DNA of 64,000 nt from Trematomus loennbergii (Eukaryota > Chordata > Actinopteri > Perciformes > Nototheniidae): positions 13,311,748 to 13,375,747 of the forward strand of contig JAAOOA010000399.1 of the NCBI GenBank assembly GCA_012861695.1, given 5' to 3'. Numbering within the stretch: position 1 is the stretch's first letter; the number at the start of each line of letters is the position of its first letter. Of the stretch, positions 22,001 to 37,000 are shown in pieces. The notes below the pieces were generated by a model that saw only the letters and a program-made list of their open reading frames with translations, ran no database searches and was not told the origin of the DNA. Both the position numbers and the translations under genes were made by a program.

Positions 22001-25000
22001 GTTCACCCTCTACATCCCATCCACAAACTGCTCATTTTACACAAACATCTCCTGAAGACAAATCTGAAACAACGTCATTGGGATCAGCACCACACAGCTA
22101 CGACAACTAGCCAGGAAACATCTACAACATTGATGTCCTCATCAACCGAGCAACAATCTACACCTGTGACTATGCTGTCAAACCAACAGGAACAATGGAG
22201 CCAACAATGTCAATATCAACATTCACCTCGAATGGAGAAACAAGTACTTTCAACACTGATCAATCCGCAACAACATTCATTTCCCCACAAATACAGAGGT
22301 TTTCCTCAGGTTCACCCTCTACATCCCATCCACAAACTATCTTTTCACACAAACATCTCCTGACGACAAATCTGAAACAACACCATGGGGACCAGCACCA
22401 CACAGTTCTATCGACTAGCCAGGAAACATCGACAACATTGTTGTCCTCATCAACAGAGCAACAATCTACACCTGTTACTACGCTTTTTACACCAACAGGG
22501 ACAATGGAGCCACAATGTCAACCCAATATTTACATCGATAGGAGAAACAAGTACTTTCAACAGTGTACAATCCTCAACAACATTCATATCCCCCAGAAAT
22601 ACAGAGGTTTCCTCAGGTTCACCCTCTACATCCCATCCACAAACTACTCATTTCACACAAACATCTCCTGAAGACAAATCTGAAACAACACCAATGGGGA
22701 CCAGCACCACACAGTTCCTATCGACTAGCCAGGAAACATCTACAACAATGATGTCCTCATCAACAGAGCAACAATCTACACCTGTGACTATGACTGTCCA
22801 TCCAACAGGAACAATGGAGCCAACAATGTCAATATCAACATTCACCTCGAATGGAGAAACAAGTACTTCCAACACTGATCAATCCGCAACAACATTCATT
22901 TCCCCCACAAATACAGAGGTTTCCTCAGGTTCACCCTCTACATCCCATCCACAAACTACTCATTTTACACAAACATCTACTGAAGACAAATCTGAAACAA
23001 CACCAATGGGGACCAGCACCACACAGTTCCTATCGACTAGCCAGGAAACATCTACAACAATGATGTCCTCATCAACAGAGCAACAATCTACACCTGTGAC
23101 TATGACTGTCCATCCAACAGGAACAATGGAGCCAACAATGTCAACATCAACATTCACCTCGAATGGAGAAACAAGTACTTCCAAAACTGATCAATCCGCA
23201 ACAACATTCAATTCCCCCACAAATACAGAGGTTTCCTCAGGTTCACCCTCTACATCCCATCCACAAACTATTAATTTCACACAAATATCTCCTGAAGACA
23301 AATCTGAAACAACACCAATGGGGACCAGCACCACACAGTTCCTATCGACTAGCCAGGAAACATCTACAACAATGATGTCCTCATCAACAGAGCAACAATC
23401 TACACCTGTGACTATGACTGTCCATCCAACAGGAACAATGGAGCCAACAATGTCAATATCAACATTCACCTCGAATGGAGAAACAAGTACTTCCAACACT
23501 GATCAATCCGCAACAACATTCATTTCCCCCACAAATACAGTGGTTTCCTCAGGTTCACCCTCTACATCCCATCCACAAACTACTCATTTTACACAAACAT
23601 CTACTGAAGACAAATCTGAAACAACACCAATGGCGACCAGCACGAAACAGCTCCCAGTTAGTAGCCAGGAAACATCTACAACAATGATGTCCTCATCAAC
23701 AGAGCAACAATCTACACCTGTGACTATGCCTGTCAAACCAACAGGAACAATGGAGCCAACAATGTCAACATCAACATTCACCTCGAATGGAGAAACAAGT
23801 ACTTCCAACACTGATCAATCCACAACAACATTCATTTCCCCCAGAAATACAGAGGTTTCCTCAGGTTCACACTCTACATCCCATCCACAAACTACTCTTT
23901 TCACACAAACATCTCCTGATGACAAATCTGAAACAACACCAATGGCGACCAGCACCACACAGTTCCCATCGACTAGCCAGGAAACATCTACAACATTGTT
24001 GTCCTCATCAACCGAGCAACAATCTACACCTGTTACTACGCTTGTTACACCAATAGGAACAATGGAGCCAACAATGTCAACCCCAATATTTACATCGAAA
24101 GGAGAAACAAGTACTTCCAACTGATCAATCCGCAACAACATTCATTTCCCCCACAAATACAGAGGTTTCCTCAGGTTCACCCTCTACATCCCATCCACAA
24201 ACTAGTCATTTCACACAAACATCTCCTGAAGACAAATCTGAAACAACGTCATTGGGATCAAGCACCACACAGCTACGAACAACTAGCCAGGAAACATCTA
24301 CAACATTGATATCCTCATCAACCGAGCAACAATCTACACCTGTGACTATGCCTGTCAAACCAACAGGAACAATGGAGCCAACAATGTCAACATCAACATT
24401 CACCACGAATGGAGAAACAAGTACTTCCAACACTGATCAATCCGCAACAACATTAATTTCCCCCACAAATACAGAGGTTTCCTCAGGTTCACACTCTACA
24501 TCCCATCCACAAACTACTAATTTCACACAAACATCTCCTGAAGACAAATCTGAAACAACGTCATGGGATCAAGCACCACACAGCTCCGATCGACTAGCCA
24601 GGAAAAATCTACAACATTAATGTCCTCATCAACCGAGCAACAATCTACACCTGTTACTACGCTTGTTACACCAACAGGAACAATGGAGCCAAGAATGTCA
24701 ACATCAACATTCACCTCGAATGGAGAAACAAGTACTTCCAAGACTGATCAATCCGCAACAACATTAATTTCCCCCACAAATACAGAGGTTTCCTCAGGTT
24801 CACCCTCTACATCCCATCCACAAACTACTCTTTCACACAAACATCTCCTGACGACAAATGTGAAACAACACCAATGGGGACCAGCACCACACAGTTCCCA
24901 TCGACTAGCCAGGAAACATCTACAACAATGATGTCCTCATCAACCGAGCAACACTCTACACCTGTTACTACGCTTGTTACACCAATAGGAACAATGGAGC

Positions 25001-28000
25001 CAACAATGTCAACCCCAATATTTACATCGAAAGGAGAAACAAGTACTTCCAACACTGATCAATCCGCAACAACATTCATTTCCCCCACAAATACAGAGGT
25101 TTCCTCAGGTTCACCCTCTACATCCCATCCACAAACTACTCATTTTACACAAACATCTACTGAAGACAAATCTGAAACAACACCAATGGGGACCAGCACC
25201 ACACAGTTCCTATCAACTAGCCAGGAAACATCTACAACAATGATGTCCTCATCAACAGAGCAACAATCTACACCTGTGACTATGACTGTCCATCCAACAG
25301 GAACAATGGAGCCAACAATGTCAATATCAACATTCACCTCGAATGGAGAAACAAGTACTTCCAACACTGATCAATCCGCAACAACATTAATTTCCCCCAC
25401 AAATACAGAGGTTTCCTCAGGTTCACCCTCTACATCCCATCCACAAACTACTCATTTTACACAAACATCTACTGAAGACAAATCTGAAACAACACCAATG
25501 GGACCAGCACCACACAGTTCCTATCGACTAGCAGGAAACATCTAAAACAATGATGTCCTCATCAACAGAGCAACAATCTACACCTGTGACTATGCCTGTC
25601 AAACCAACAGGAACAATGGAGCCAACAATGTCAACATCAACATTCACCTCGAATGGAGAAACAAGTACTTCCAACACTGATCAATCCACAACAACATTCA
25701 TTTCCCCCAGAAATACAGAGGTTTCCTCAGGTTCACACTCTACATCCCATCCACAAACTACTAATTTCACACAAACATCTCCTGAAGACAAATCTGAAAC
25801 AACGTCATTGGGATCAAGCACCACACAGTTCCTATCGACTAGCCAGGAAACATCTACAACATTGATGTCCTCATCAACCGAGCAACAATCTACACCTGTG
25901 ACTATGCCTGTCAAACCAACAGGAACAATGGAGCCAACAATGTCAACATCAACATTCACCTCGAATGGAGAAACAAGTACTTCCAAGACTGATCAATCCG
26001 CAACAACATTAATTTCTCCCACAAATACAGAGGTTTCCTCAGGTTCACCCTCTACATCCCATCCACAAACTACTCTTTTCACACAAACATCTCCTGACGA
26101 CAAATCTGAAACAACACATGGGGACCAGCACCACACAGTTCCATCGACTAGCCAGGAAACATCTACAACAATGATGTCCTCATCAACCGAGCAACACTCT
26201 ACACCTGTTACTACGCTTGTTACACCAACAGGAACAATGGAGCCAACAATGTCAACCCCATATTTACATCGAAAGGAGAAACAAGTACTTTCAACAGTGA
26301 GCAATCCTCAACAACATTAATTTCCCCCACAAATACAGAGGTTTCCTCAGGTTCACCCTCTACATCCCATCCACAAACTACTCATTTCACACAAACACTC
26401 CTGAAGACAAATCTGAAACAACACCAATGGCGACCAGCACTAAACAGCTCCCAGTTAGTAGCCAGGAAACATCTACAACATTGTTGTCCTCACACCGAGC
26501 AACAATCTACACCTGTTACTACGCTTGTTACACCAATAGGAACAATGGAGCCAACAATGTCAACCCCAATATTTACATCGAAAGGAAAACAAGTACTTTC
26601 AACAGTGTACAATCCTCAACAACATTCATATCCCCACAAATAAAGAGGTTTCGTCAGGTTCACCCTCTACATCCCATCCACAGACTACTAATTTCACACA
26701 AACATCTCCTGAAGACAAATCTGAAACAACACCAATGGCGACCAGCACTAACAGCTCCCAGTTAGTAGCCAGGAAACATCTACAACAATGATGTCCTCAT
26801 CAACAGAGCAACAATCTACACCTGTGACTTTGCTTCAAACCAACAGAAATAATGAAGCCAACAATGTCAACATCAACATTCACCTCGAATGGAGAAACAG
26901 TACTTCCAACACTGATAAATCCTCAACAACATTCATTTCCCCCACAAATACAGAGGTTTCCTCAGGTTCACCCTCTACATCCCATCCACAAACTACTCAT
27001 TTCACACAAACATCTCCTGAAGACAAATCTGAAACAACGTCATTGGATCATTCACCACAAAGCTACGAACAACTAGCCAGGAAACATCTACAACATTGAT
27101 GTCCTCATCAACCGAGCAACAATCTACACCGTGACTATGCCTGTCAAACCAACAAGAACAATGGAGCCAACAATGTCAACATCAACATTCACCTCGAATG
27201 GAGAAACAAGTACTTCCAAGACTGATCAATCCGCAACAACATTCATTTCTCCCCAAATACAGAGGTTTCCTCAGGTTCACCCTCTACATCCCATCCACAA
27301 ACTACTCATTTCACACAAACTTCTCCTGAAGACAAATCTGAAACAACCCAATGGCGACCAGCACCACACAGTTCCCATCGATAGCCAGGAAACATCTACA
27401 ACAATGATGTCCTCATCAACCGAGCAACACTCTACACCTGTTACTACCTTGTTACACCAACAGGAACAATGGAGCCAACAATGTCAACCCCAATATTTAC
27501 ATCGAAAGGAAACAAGTACTTTCAACAGTGTACAATCCTCAACAACATTCATCCCCACAAATAAAGAGGTTTCCTCAGGTTCACCTCTACATCCCATCCA
27601 CAAACTACTCATTTTACACAAACATCTCCTGAAGACAAATCTGAAACAACACCAATGGGGACCAGCACCACACAGTTCCCATCGACTAGCCAGGAAACAT
27701 CTACAACAATGATGTCCTCATCAACCGAGCAACAATCTACACCTGTTACTACGCTTGTTACACCAATAGGAACAATGGAGCCGACAATGTCAACCCCAAT
27801 ATTACATCGAAAGGAGAAACAAGTACTTTCAACAGTGTACAATCCTCAACAACATCATATCCCCCACAAATAAAGAGGTTTCGTCAGGTTCACCCTCTAC
27901 ATCCCATCCACAGACTACTAATTTCACACAAACATCTCCTGAAGACAAATCTGAAACAACACCAATGGCGACAGCACTAAACAGCTCCCAGTTAGTAGCC

Positions 28001-31000
28001 AGGAAACATCTACAACAATGATGTCCTCATCAACCGAGCAACAATCTACACCTGTGACTTTGCCTGTCAACCAACAGAAATAATGAAGCCAACAATGTCA
28101 ACATCAACATTCACCTCGAATGGAGAAACAAGTACTTCCAAACTGATCAATCCTCAACAACATTCATTTCCCCCAAATACAGAGGTTTCCTCAGGTTCAC
28201 CCTCTACATCCCATCCACAAACTACTCATTTTCACACAAACATCTCCTGAAGACAAATCTGAAACAACGTCATTGGGATCAGCACCACACAGCTACGAAC
28301 ACTAGCCAGGAAACTCTACAACATTGATGTCCTCATCAACCGAGCAACAATCTACACTGTGACTATGCCTGTCAAACCAACAAGAACAATGGAGCCAACA
28401 ATGTTAACATCAACATTCACCTCGAATGGAGAAACAAGTACTTTCAAGACTGATATATCCGCAACAACATTCATTTCTCCCACAAATACAGAGGTTTCCT
28501 CAGGTTCACATCCACATCCCATCACAAACTACTCATTTCACACAAACATCTCCTGAAGACAAATCTGAAACAACGTCATTGGGATCAAGCACCACACAGC
28601 TCCGATCGACTAGCCAGGAAACATCTACAACAATGATGTCCTCATCAACCGAGCAACACTCTACACCTGTTACTACGCTTGTTACACCAACAGGAACAAT
28701 GGAGCCAACAATGTCAACCCAATATTTACATCGAAAGGAGAAACAGTACTTTCAACAGTGAGCAATCCCTCAACAACATTAATTTCCCCCACAAATACAG
28801 AGGTTTCCTCAGGTTCACCCTCTACATCCCATCCACAAACTACTCATTTCACACAAACATCTCCTGAAGACAAATCTGAAACAACACCAATGGCGACCAG
28901 CACTAAAAAGCTCCATTAGTAGCCAGGAAACATCTACAACAATGATGTCCTCATCAAAGAGCAACAATCTACACCTGTGACTATGCCTGTCAAACCAACA
29001 GAAATTGAGCCGACAATGTCAACATCAACATTCACCTCGAATGGAGAAACAAGTACTTCCAACACTGATCAATCCTCAACAACATTCATATCCCCCACAA
29101 ATACAGAGGTTTTCCTCAGGTTCACCCTCTACATCCAATCCACAAACTACTCATTTCACACAAACATCTCCTGAAGACAAATCTGAAACAACGTCATTGG
29201 GATCAAGCACCACACAGCTCCGATCGACTAGCCAGGAAACATCTACAACAATGATGTCCTCATCAACAGAGCAACAATCTACACCTGTGACTATGACTGT
29301 CCATCCAACAGGAACAATGGAGCCAACAATGTCAACATCAACATTCCCACGAATGGAGAAACAGAACTTCCAACACTGATCAATCCGCAACAACATTCAT
29401 TTCCCCCACATACAGAGGTTTCCTCAGGTTCACACTCTACATCCATCCACAAACTACTATTTCAACACAAACATCTCCTGAAGACAAATCTGAAACAACG
29501 TCATTGGGATCAAGCACCACACAGCTCCGATCGACTAGCAGGAAACATCTACAACATTAATGTCCTCATCAACCGAGCAACAATCTACACCTGTTACTAC
29601 GCTGTTACAACAAAGGCAATGGAGCCAAGAATGTCAACATCAACATTCACCTCGAATGGAGAAACAAGTACTTCCAAGACTGATCAATCCGCAACAACAT
29701 TAATTTCCCCCACAAATACAGAGGTTTCCTCAGGTTCATCCTCTACATCCCATCCACAAAACTACTCTTTTCACACAACATCTCCTGACGCAAATCTGAA
29801 CAACACCAATGGGACCAGCACCACACAGTTCCCATCGACTAGCCAGGAAACATCTACAACAATGATGTCCTCATCAACCGAGCAACACTCTACACCTGTT
29901 TACTACGCTTGTTACACCAATAGGAACAATGGAGCCAACAATGTCAACCCCAATATTTACATCGAAAGGAGAAACAAGTACTTCCAACACTGATCAATCC
30001 GCACAACATTCATTTCCCCACAAATACAGAGGTTTCCTCAGGTTCACCCTCTACATCCCATCCACAAACTACTCATTTACACAAACATCTACTGAAGACA
30101 AATCTGAAACAACACCAATGGGACCAGCACCACACAGTTCCTATCGACTAGCCAGGAAAACATCTACAACAATGATGTCCTCATCAACAGAGCAACAATC
30201 TACACCTGTGACTATGACTGTCCATCCAACAGGAACAATGGAGCCAACAATGTCAATATCAACATTCACCTCGAATGGAGAAACAAGTACTTCCAACACT
30301 GATCAATCCGCAACAAACATTCATTTCCCCCACAAATACAGAGGTTTCCTCAGGTTCACCCTCTACATCCCATCCACAAACTACTCATTTTACACAAACA
30401 TCTACTGAAGACAAATCTGAAACACACCAATGGGGACCAGCACCACACAGTTCCTATCGACTAGCCAGGAAACATCTACAACAATGATGTCCTCATCAAC
30501 AGAGCAACAATCTACACCTGTGACTATGACTGTCCATCCAACAGGAACATGGAGCCAACAATGTCAATATCAACATTCACCTCGAATGGAGAAACAAGTA
30601 CTTCCAACACTGATCAATCCGCACAACATTCATTTCCCCCACAAATACAGTGGTTTCCTCAGGTTCACCCTCTACATCCCATCCACAAAACTACTAATTT
30701 CAAACAAACATCTCCTGAAGACAAATCTGAAACAACACCAATGGCGACCAGCACGAAACAGCTCCAGTTAGTAGCCAGGAAACATCTACAACAATGATGT
30801 CCTCATCACAGAGCAACAATCTACACCTGTGACTATGCTGTCAAACCAACAGGAACAATGGAGCCAACAATGTCAACATCAACATTCACCTCGAATGGAG
30901 AAACAAGTACTTTCAACAGTGAGCAATCCTCAACAACATTAATTTCCCCCACAAATACAGAGGTTTTCCTCAGGTTCACCTCTACATCCCATCCACAAAC

Positions 31001-34000
31001 TACTCATTTCACACAAACATCTCCTGAAGACAAATCTGAAACAACACCAATGGCGACCAGCACTAAACAGCTCCCAGTTAGTAGCCAGGAAACCTACAAC
31101 AATGATGTCCTCATCAACAGAGCAACAATCTACACCTGTGACTATGACTGTCCATCCAACAGGAACAATGGAGCCAACAATGTCAACATCAACATTCACC
31201 TCGAATGGAGAAACAAGTACTTCCAAAACTGATCAATCCGCAACAACATTCAATTCCCCCCACAAATATAGAGGTTTCCTCAGGTTCACCCTCTACATCC
31301 CATCCACAAACTGCTCATTTTACACAAACATCTCCTGAAGACAAATCTGAAACAACGTCATTGGGATCAAGCACCACACAGCTCCGATCGACTAGCCGGG
31401 NNNNNNNNNNNNNNNNNNNNNNNNNNNNNNNNNNNNNNNNNNNNNNNNNNNNNNNNNNNNNNNNNNNNNNNNNNNNNNNNNNNNNNNNNNNNNNNNNNNN
31501 TTTCCCCCACAAATACAGAGGTTTCCTCAGGTCACACTCGACATCCCATCCACAAACTACTCATTTCACACAAACATCTCCTGAAGACAAATCTGAAACA
31601 AGTCATTGGATCAGGCACAACAGCTACGAACAACTAGCCAGGAAACATCTACAACATTGATGTCCTCATCAACCGAGCAACAATCTACACCTGTGACTAT
31701 GCCTGTCAAACCAACAAGAACAATGGAGCCAACAATGTTAACATCAACATTCACCTCGAATGGAGAAACAAGTACTTTCAGACTGATATTCCGCAACAAC
31801 ATTCATTTCTCCCACAAATACAGAGGTTTCCTCAGGTTCACACTCCACATCCCATCCACAAACTACTCATTTCACACAAACATCTCCTGAAGACAAATCT
31901 GAAACAACACCAATGGGACCAGCACCACACAGTTCCCATCGACTAGCCAGGAAATCTACAACATTGTTGTCCTCATCAACCGAGCAACATCTACACCTGT
32001 TACTACGCTTGTTACACCAATAGGAACAATGGAGCCAACAATGTCAACCCCAATATTACATCGAAAGGAGAAAAGTACTTTCAACAGTGTACAATCCTCA
32101 ACAACATTCATATCCCCCACAAATAAAGAGGTTTCGTCAGGTTCACCCTCTACTCCCATCCACAGAATACTAATTTCACACAAACATCTCCTGAAGACAA
32201 ATCTGAAACAAAACCAATGGCGACCAGCACTAAACAGCTCCCAGTTAGTAGCCAGGAAACATCTACAACAATGATGTCCTCATCAACAGAGCACAATCTA
32301 CACCTGTGACTATGCCTGTCAAACCAACAGAAATAATGAAGCCAAACAATGTCAACATCAACATTCACCTCGAATGGAGAAACAAGTACTTCCAACACTG
32401 ATCAATCCTCAACAACATTCACCCACAAATACAGAGGTTTCGTCAGGTTCACCTCTACATCCCATCCACAAACTACTCATTTCACACAAACATCTCCTGA
32501 AGACAAATCTGAAACACGTCATTGGATCAAGCACCACACAGCTACGACCAACAACTAGCCAGGAAACATCTACAACATTGATGTCCTCATCAACCGAGCA
32601 ACAATCTACACCTGTGACTATGCCTGTCCATGCAACAGGAACAATGGAGCCAACAATGTCAACAAACATTCACCTCGAATGGAGAAACAAGTACTTCCAA
32701 GACTGATCAATCCGCAACAACATTCATTTCTCCCACAAATACAGAGGTTTCCTCAGGTTCACTCTACATCCCATCCACAAACTACTCATTTCACACAAAC
32801 TTCTCCTGAAGACAAATCTGAAACAACACCAATGGCGACCAGCACTAAACAGCTCCCAGTTAGTAGCCAGGAAACATCTACAACAATGATGTCCTCATCA
32901 ACAGAGCAACAATCTACACCTGTGACTTTGCCTGTCAAACCAACCGAAATAATGAAGCCAACAATGTCAACATCAACATTCACCTCGAATGGAGAAACAA
33001 GTACTTCCAACACTGATCAATCCTCAACAACATTCATTTCCCCACAAATACAGAGGTTCCTCAGGTTCACACTCTACATCCCATCCCAAACTACTCATTT
33101 CACACAAACATCTCCTGAAGACAAATCTGAAACAACGTCATTGGGATCAGGCACCACACAGCTACGAACAACTAGCCAGGAAACATCTACAACATTGATG
33201 TCCTCATCAACCGAGCAACAATCTACACCTGTGACTATGCCTGTAAACCAACAGAACAATGGAGCCAACAATGTTAACATCAACATTCACCTCGAATGGA
33301 GAAACAAGTACTTTCAAGACTGATATATCCGCAAAACATTCATTTCTCCCACAAATACAGAGGTTTCCTCAGGTTCACACTCCACATCCCATCCACAACT
33401 ACTCATTTCACACAAACATCTCCTGAAGACAAATCTGAAACAACGTCATTGGGATCAAGCACACACAGCTCGATCGACTAGCCAGGAAACATCTACAACA
33501 TTGTTGTCCTCATCAACGAGCAACAATCTACACCTGTTACTACGCTTGTTACACCAACAGGAACAATGGAGCCAACAATGTCAACCCCAATATTTACATC
33601 GAAAGGAGAACAAGTACTTTCAACAGTGAGCAATCCTCAACACATTAATTTCCCCCACAAATACAGAGGTTTCCTCAGGTTCACCCTCTACATCCCATCC
33701 ACAAACTACTCATTTCACACAAACATCTCCTGAAGACACAATCTGAAACAACGTCATTGGGATCAAGCACCACACAGCTCCGATCGACTAGCCAGGAAAC
33801 ATCTACAACATTGATGTCCTCATCAACAGAGCAACAATCTACACCTGTGACTATGACTGTCCATCCAACAGGAACAATGGAGCCAACAATGTCAACATCA
33901 ACATTCACCACGAATGGAGAACAAGAACTTCCAACACTGATCAATCCGCAACAACATTCATTTCCCCCACAAATACAGAGGTTTCCTCAGGTTCACCCTC

Positions 34001-37000
34001 TACATCCCATCCACAAACTACTCATTTACACAAACATCTCCTGAAGAAATCTGAAACAACACCAATGGGGACCAGCACCACACAGTTCCCATCGACTAGC
34101 CAGGAAACATCTACAACAATGATGTCCTCATCAACCGAGCAACAATCTACACCTGTTACTACGCTTGTTACACCAACAGGAACAATGGAGCCAACAATGT
34201 CAACCCCAATATTACATCGAAAGGAGAAACAAGTACTTTCAACAGTGAGCAATCCTCAACAACATTAATTTCCCCCACAATACAGAGGTTTCCTCAGGTT
34301 CACCCTCTACATCCCATCCACAAACTACTCATTTCACACAAACATCTCCTGAAGACAAATCTGAAACAACACCAATGGCGACCAGCACTAAAAGCTCCAG
34401 TTAGTAGCCAGGAAACATCTACAACAATGATGTCCTCATCAAAGAGCAACAATCTACACCTGTGACTATGCCTGTCAAACCAACAGAAATAATGAAGCCG
34501 ACATGTCAACATCAACATTCACCTCGAATGGAGAAACAAGTACTTCCAACACTGATCAATCCTCAACATTCATTTCCCCCACAAATACAGAGGTTTCCTC
34601 AGGTTCACCCTCTACATCCAATCCACAAACTACTCATTTCACACAAACATCTCCTGAAGACAAATCTGAAACAACGTCATTGGGATCAAGCACCACACAG
34701 CTCCGATCGACTAGCCAGGAAACATCTACACAATGATGTCCTCATCAACAGAGCAACAATCTACACTGTGACTATGACTGTCCATCCAACAGGAACAATG
34801 GAGCCAACAATGTCAACATCAACATCACCACGAATGGAGAAACAAGAACTTCCAACACTGATCAATCCGCAACAACATTCATTTCCCCCACAAATACAGA
34901 GGTTTCCTCAGGTTCACCCTCTACATCCCATCCACAAACTACTCATTTTACACAAACATCTCCTGAAGACAAATCTGAAACAACACCAATGGGGACCAGC
35001 ACCACACAGTTCCCATCAACTAGCCAGGAAACATCTACAACAATGATGTCCTCATCAAAGAGCAACAATCTACACCTGTGCCTATGCCTGTCAAACCAAC
35101 AGAAATAATGAAGCCGACAATGTCAACATCAACATTCACCTCGAATGGAGAACAAGTACTTTCAACAGTGTACAATCCTCAACAACATTCATATCCCCCA
35201 CAAATAAAGAGGTTTCGTCAGGTTCACCCTCTACATCCAATCCACAAACTACTCATTTCACACAAACATCTCCTGAAGACAATCTGAAACAACGTCATTG
35301 GGATCAAGCACCACACAGCTCCGATCGACTAGCCAGGAAACATCTACAACAATGATGTCCTCATCAACAGAGCAACAATCTACACCTGTGACTATGACTG
35401 TCCATCCAACAGGAACAATGGAGCCAACAATGTCAACATCAACATTCACCACGAATGGAGAAACAAGAACTTCCAACACTGATCAATCCGCAACAACATT
35501 CATTTCCCCCACAAATACAGAGGTTTCCTCAGGTTCACCCTCTACATCCCATCCACAAACTACTCATTTTACACAAACATCTCCTGAAGACAAATCTGAA
35601 ACAACACCAATGGGACCAGCACACAGTTCCATCGACTAGCCAGGAAACATCTACAACAATGATGTCCTCATCAACCGAGCAACAATCTACACCTGTTACT
35701 ACGCTTGTTACACCAATAGGAACAATGGAGCCAACAATGTCAACCCCAATATTTACATCGAAAGGAGAAACAAGTACTTTCAACAGTGTACAATCCTCAA
35801 CAACATTCATATCCCCCACAAATAAAGAGGTTTCGTCTGGTTCACCCTCTACATCCCATCCACAGACTACTAATTTCACACAAACATCTCCTGAAGACAA
35901 ATCTGAAACAACACCAATGGCGACCAGCACTAAACAGCTCCCAGTTAGTAGCCAGAAACATCTACAACAATGATGTCCTCATCAACAGAGCAACAATCTA
36001 CACCTGTGACTATGCCTGTCAAACCAACAGAATAATGAAGCCAACAATGTCAACATCAACATTCACCTCGAATGGAGAAACAAGTACTTCCAACACTGAT
36101 CAATCCTCAACAACATTCATATCCCCCACAAATAAAGAGGTTTCGTCAGGTTCACCCTCTACATCCCATCCACAAACTACTCATTTCACACAAACATCTT
36201 CTGAAGACAAATCTGAAACAACACCAATGGGGACCAGCACCACACAGTTCCTATCGACTAGCCAGGAAACATCTACAACAATGATGTCCTCATCAACCGA
36301 GCAACAATCTACACCTGTTACTACGCTTGTTACACCAACAGGACAATGGAGCCAAGAATGTCAACCCCAATATTTACATCGAAAGGAGAAACAAGTACTT
36401 TCAACTGAGCAATCCTCAACAACATTAATTTCCCCCACAAATACAGAGGTTTCCTCAGGTTCACCCTCTACATCCCATCCACAAACTACTCATTTCACAC
36501 AAACATCTCCTGAAGACAAATCTGAAACAACACCAATGGGACCAGCACCACACAGTTCCATCAACTAGCCAGGAAACATCTACAACAATGATGTCCTCAT
36601 CAAAAGAGCAACAATCTACACCTGTGACTATGCCTGTCAAACCAACAGAAATAATGAAGCCGACAATGTCAACATCAACATTCACCTCGAATGGAGAAAC
36701 AAGTATTTCAACAGTGTACAATCCTCAACAACATTCATATCCCCCACAAATAAAGAGGTTTCGTCAGTTCACCCTCTACATCCAATCCACAAACTACTCA
36801 TTTCACACAAACATCTCCTGAAGACAAATCTGAAACAACGTCATTGGGATCAAGCACCACACAGCTCCGATCGACTAGCCAGGAAACATCTACAACAATG
36901 ATGTCCTCATCAACAGAGCAACAATCTACACCTGTGACTATGACTGTCCATCCAACAGGAACAATGGAGCCAACAATGTCAACATCAACATTCACGAATG

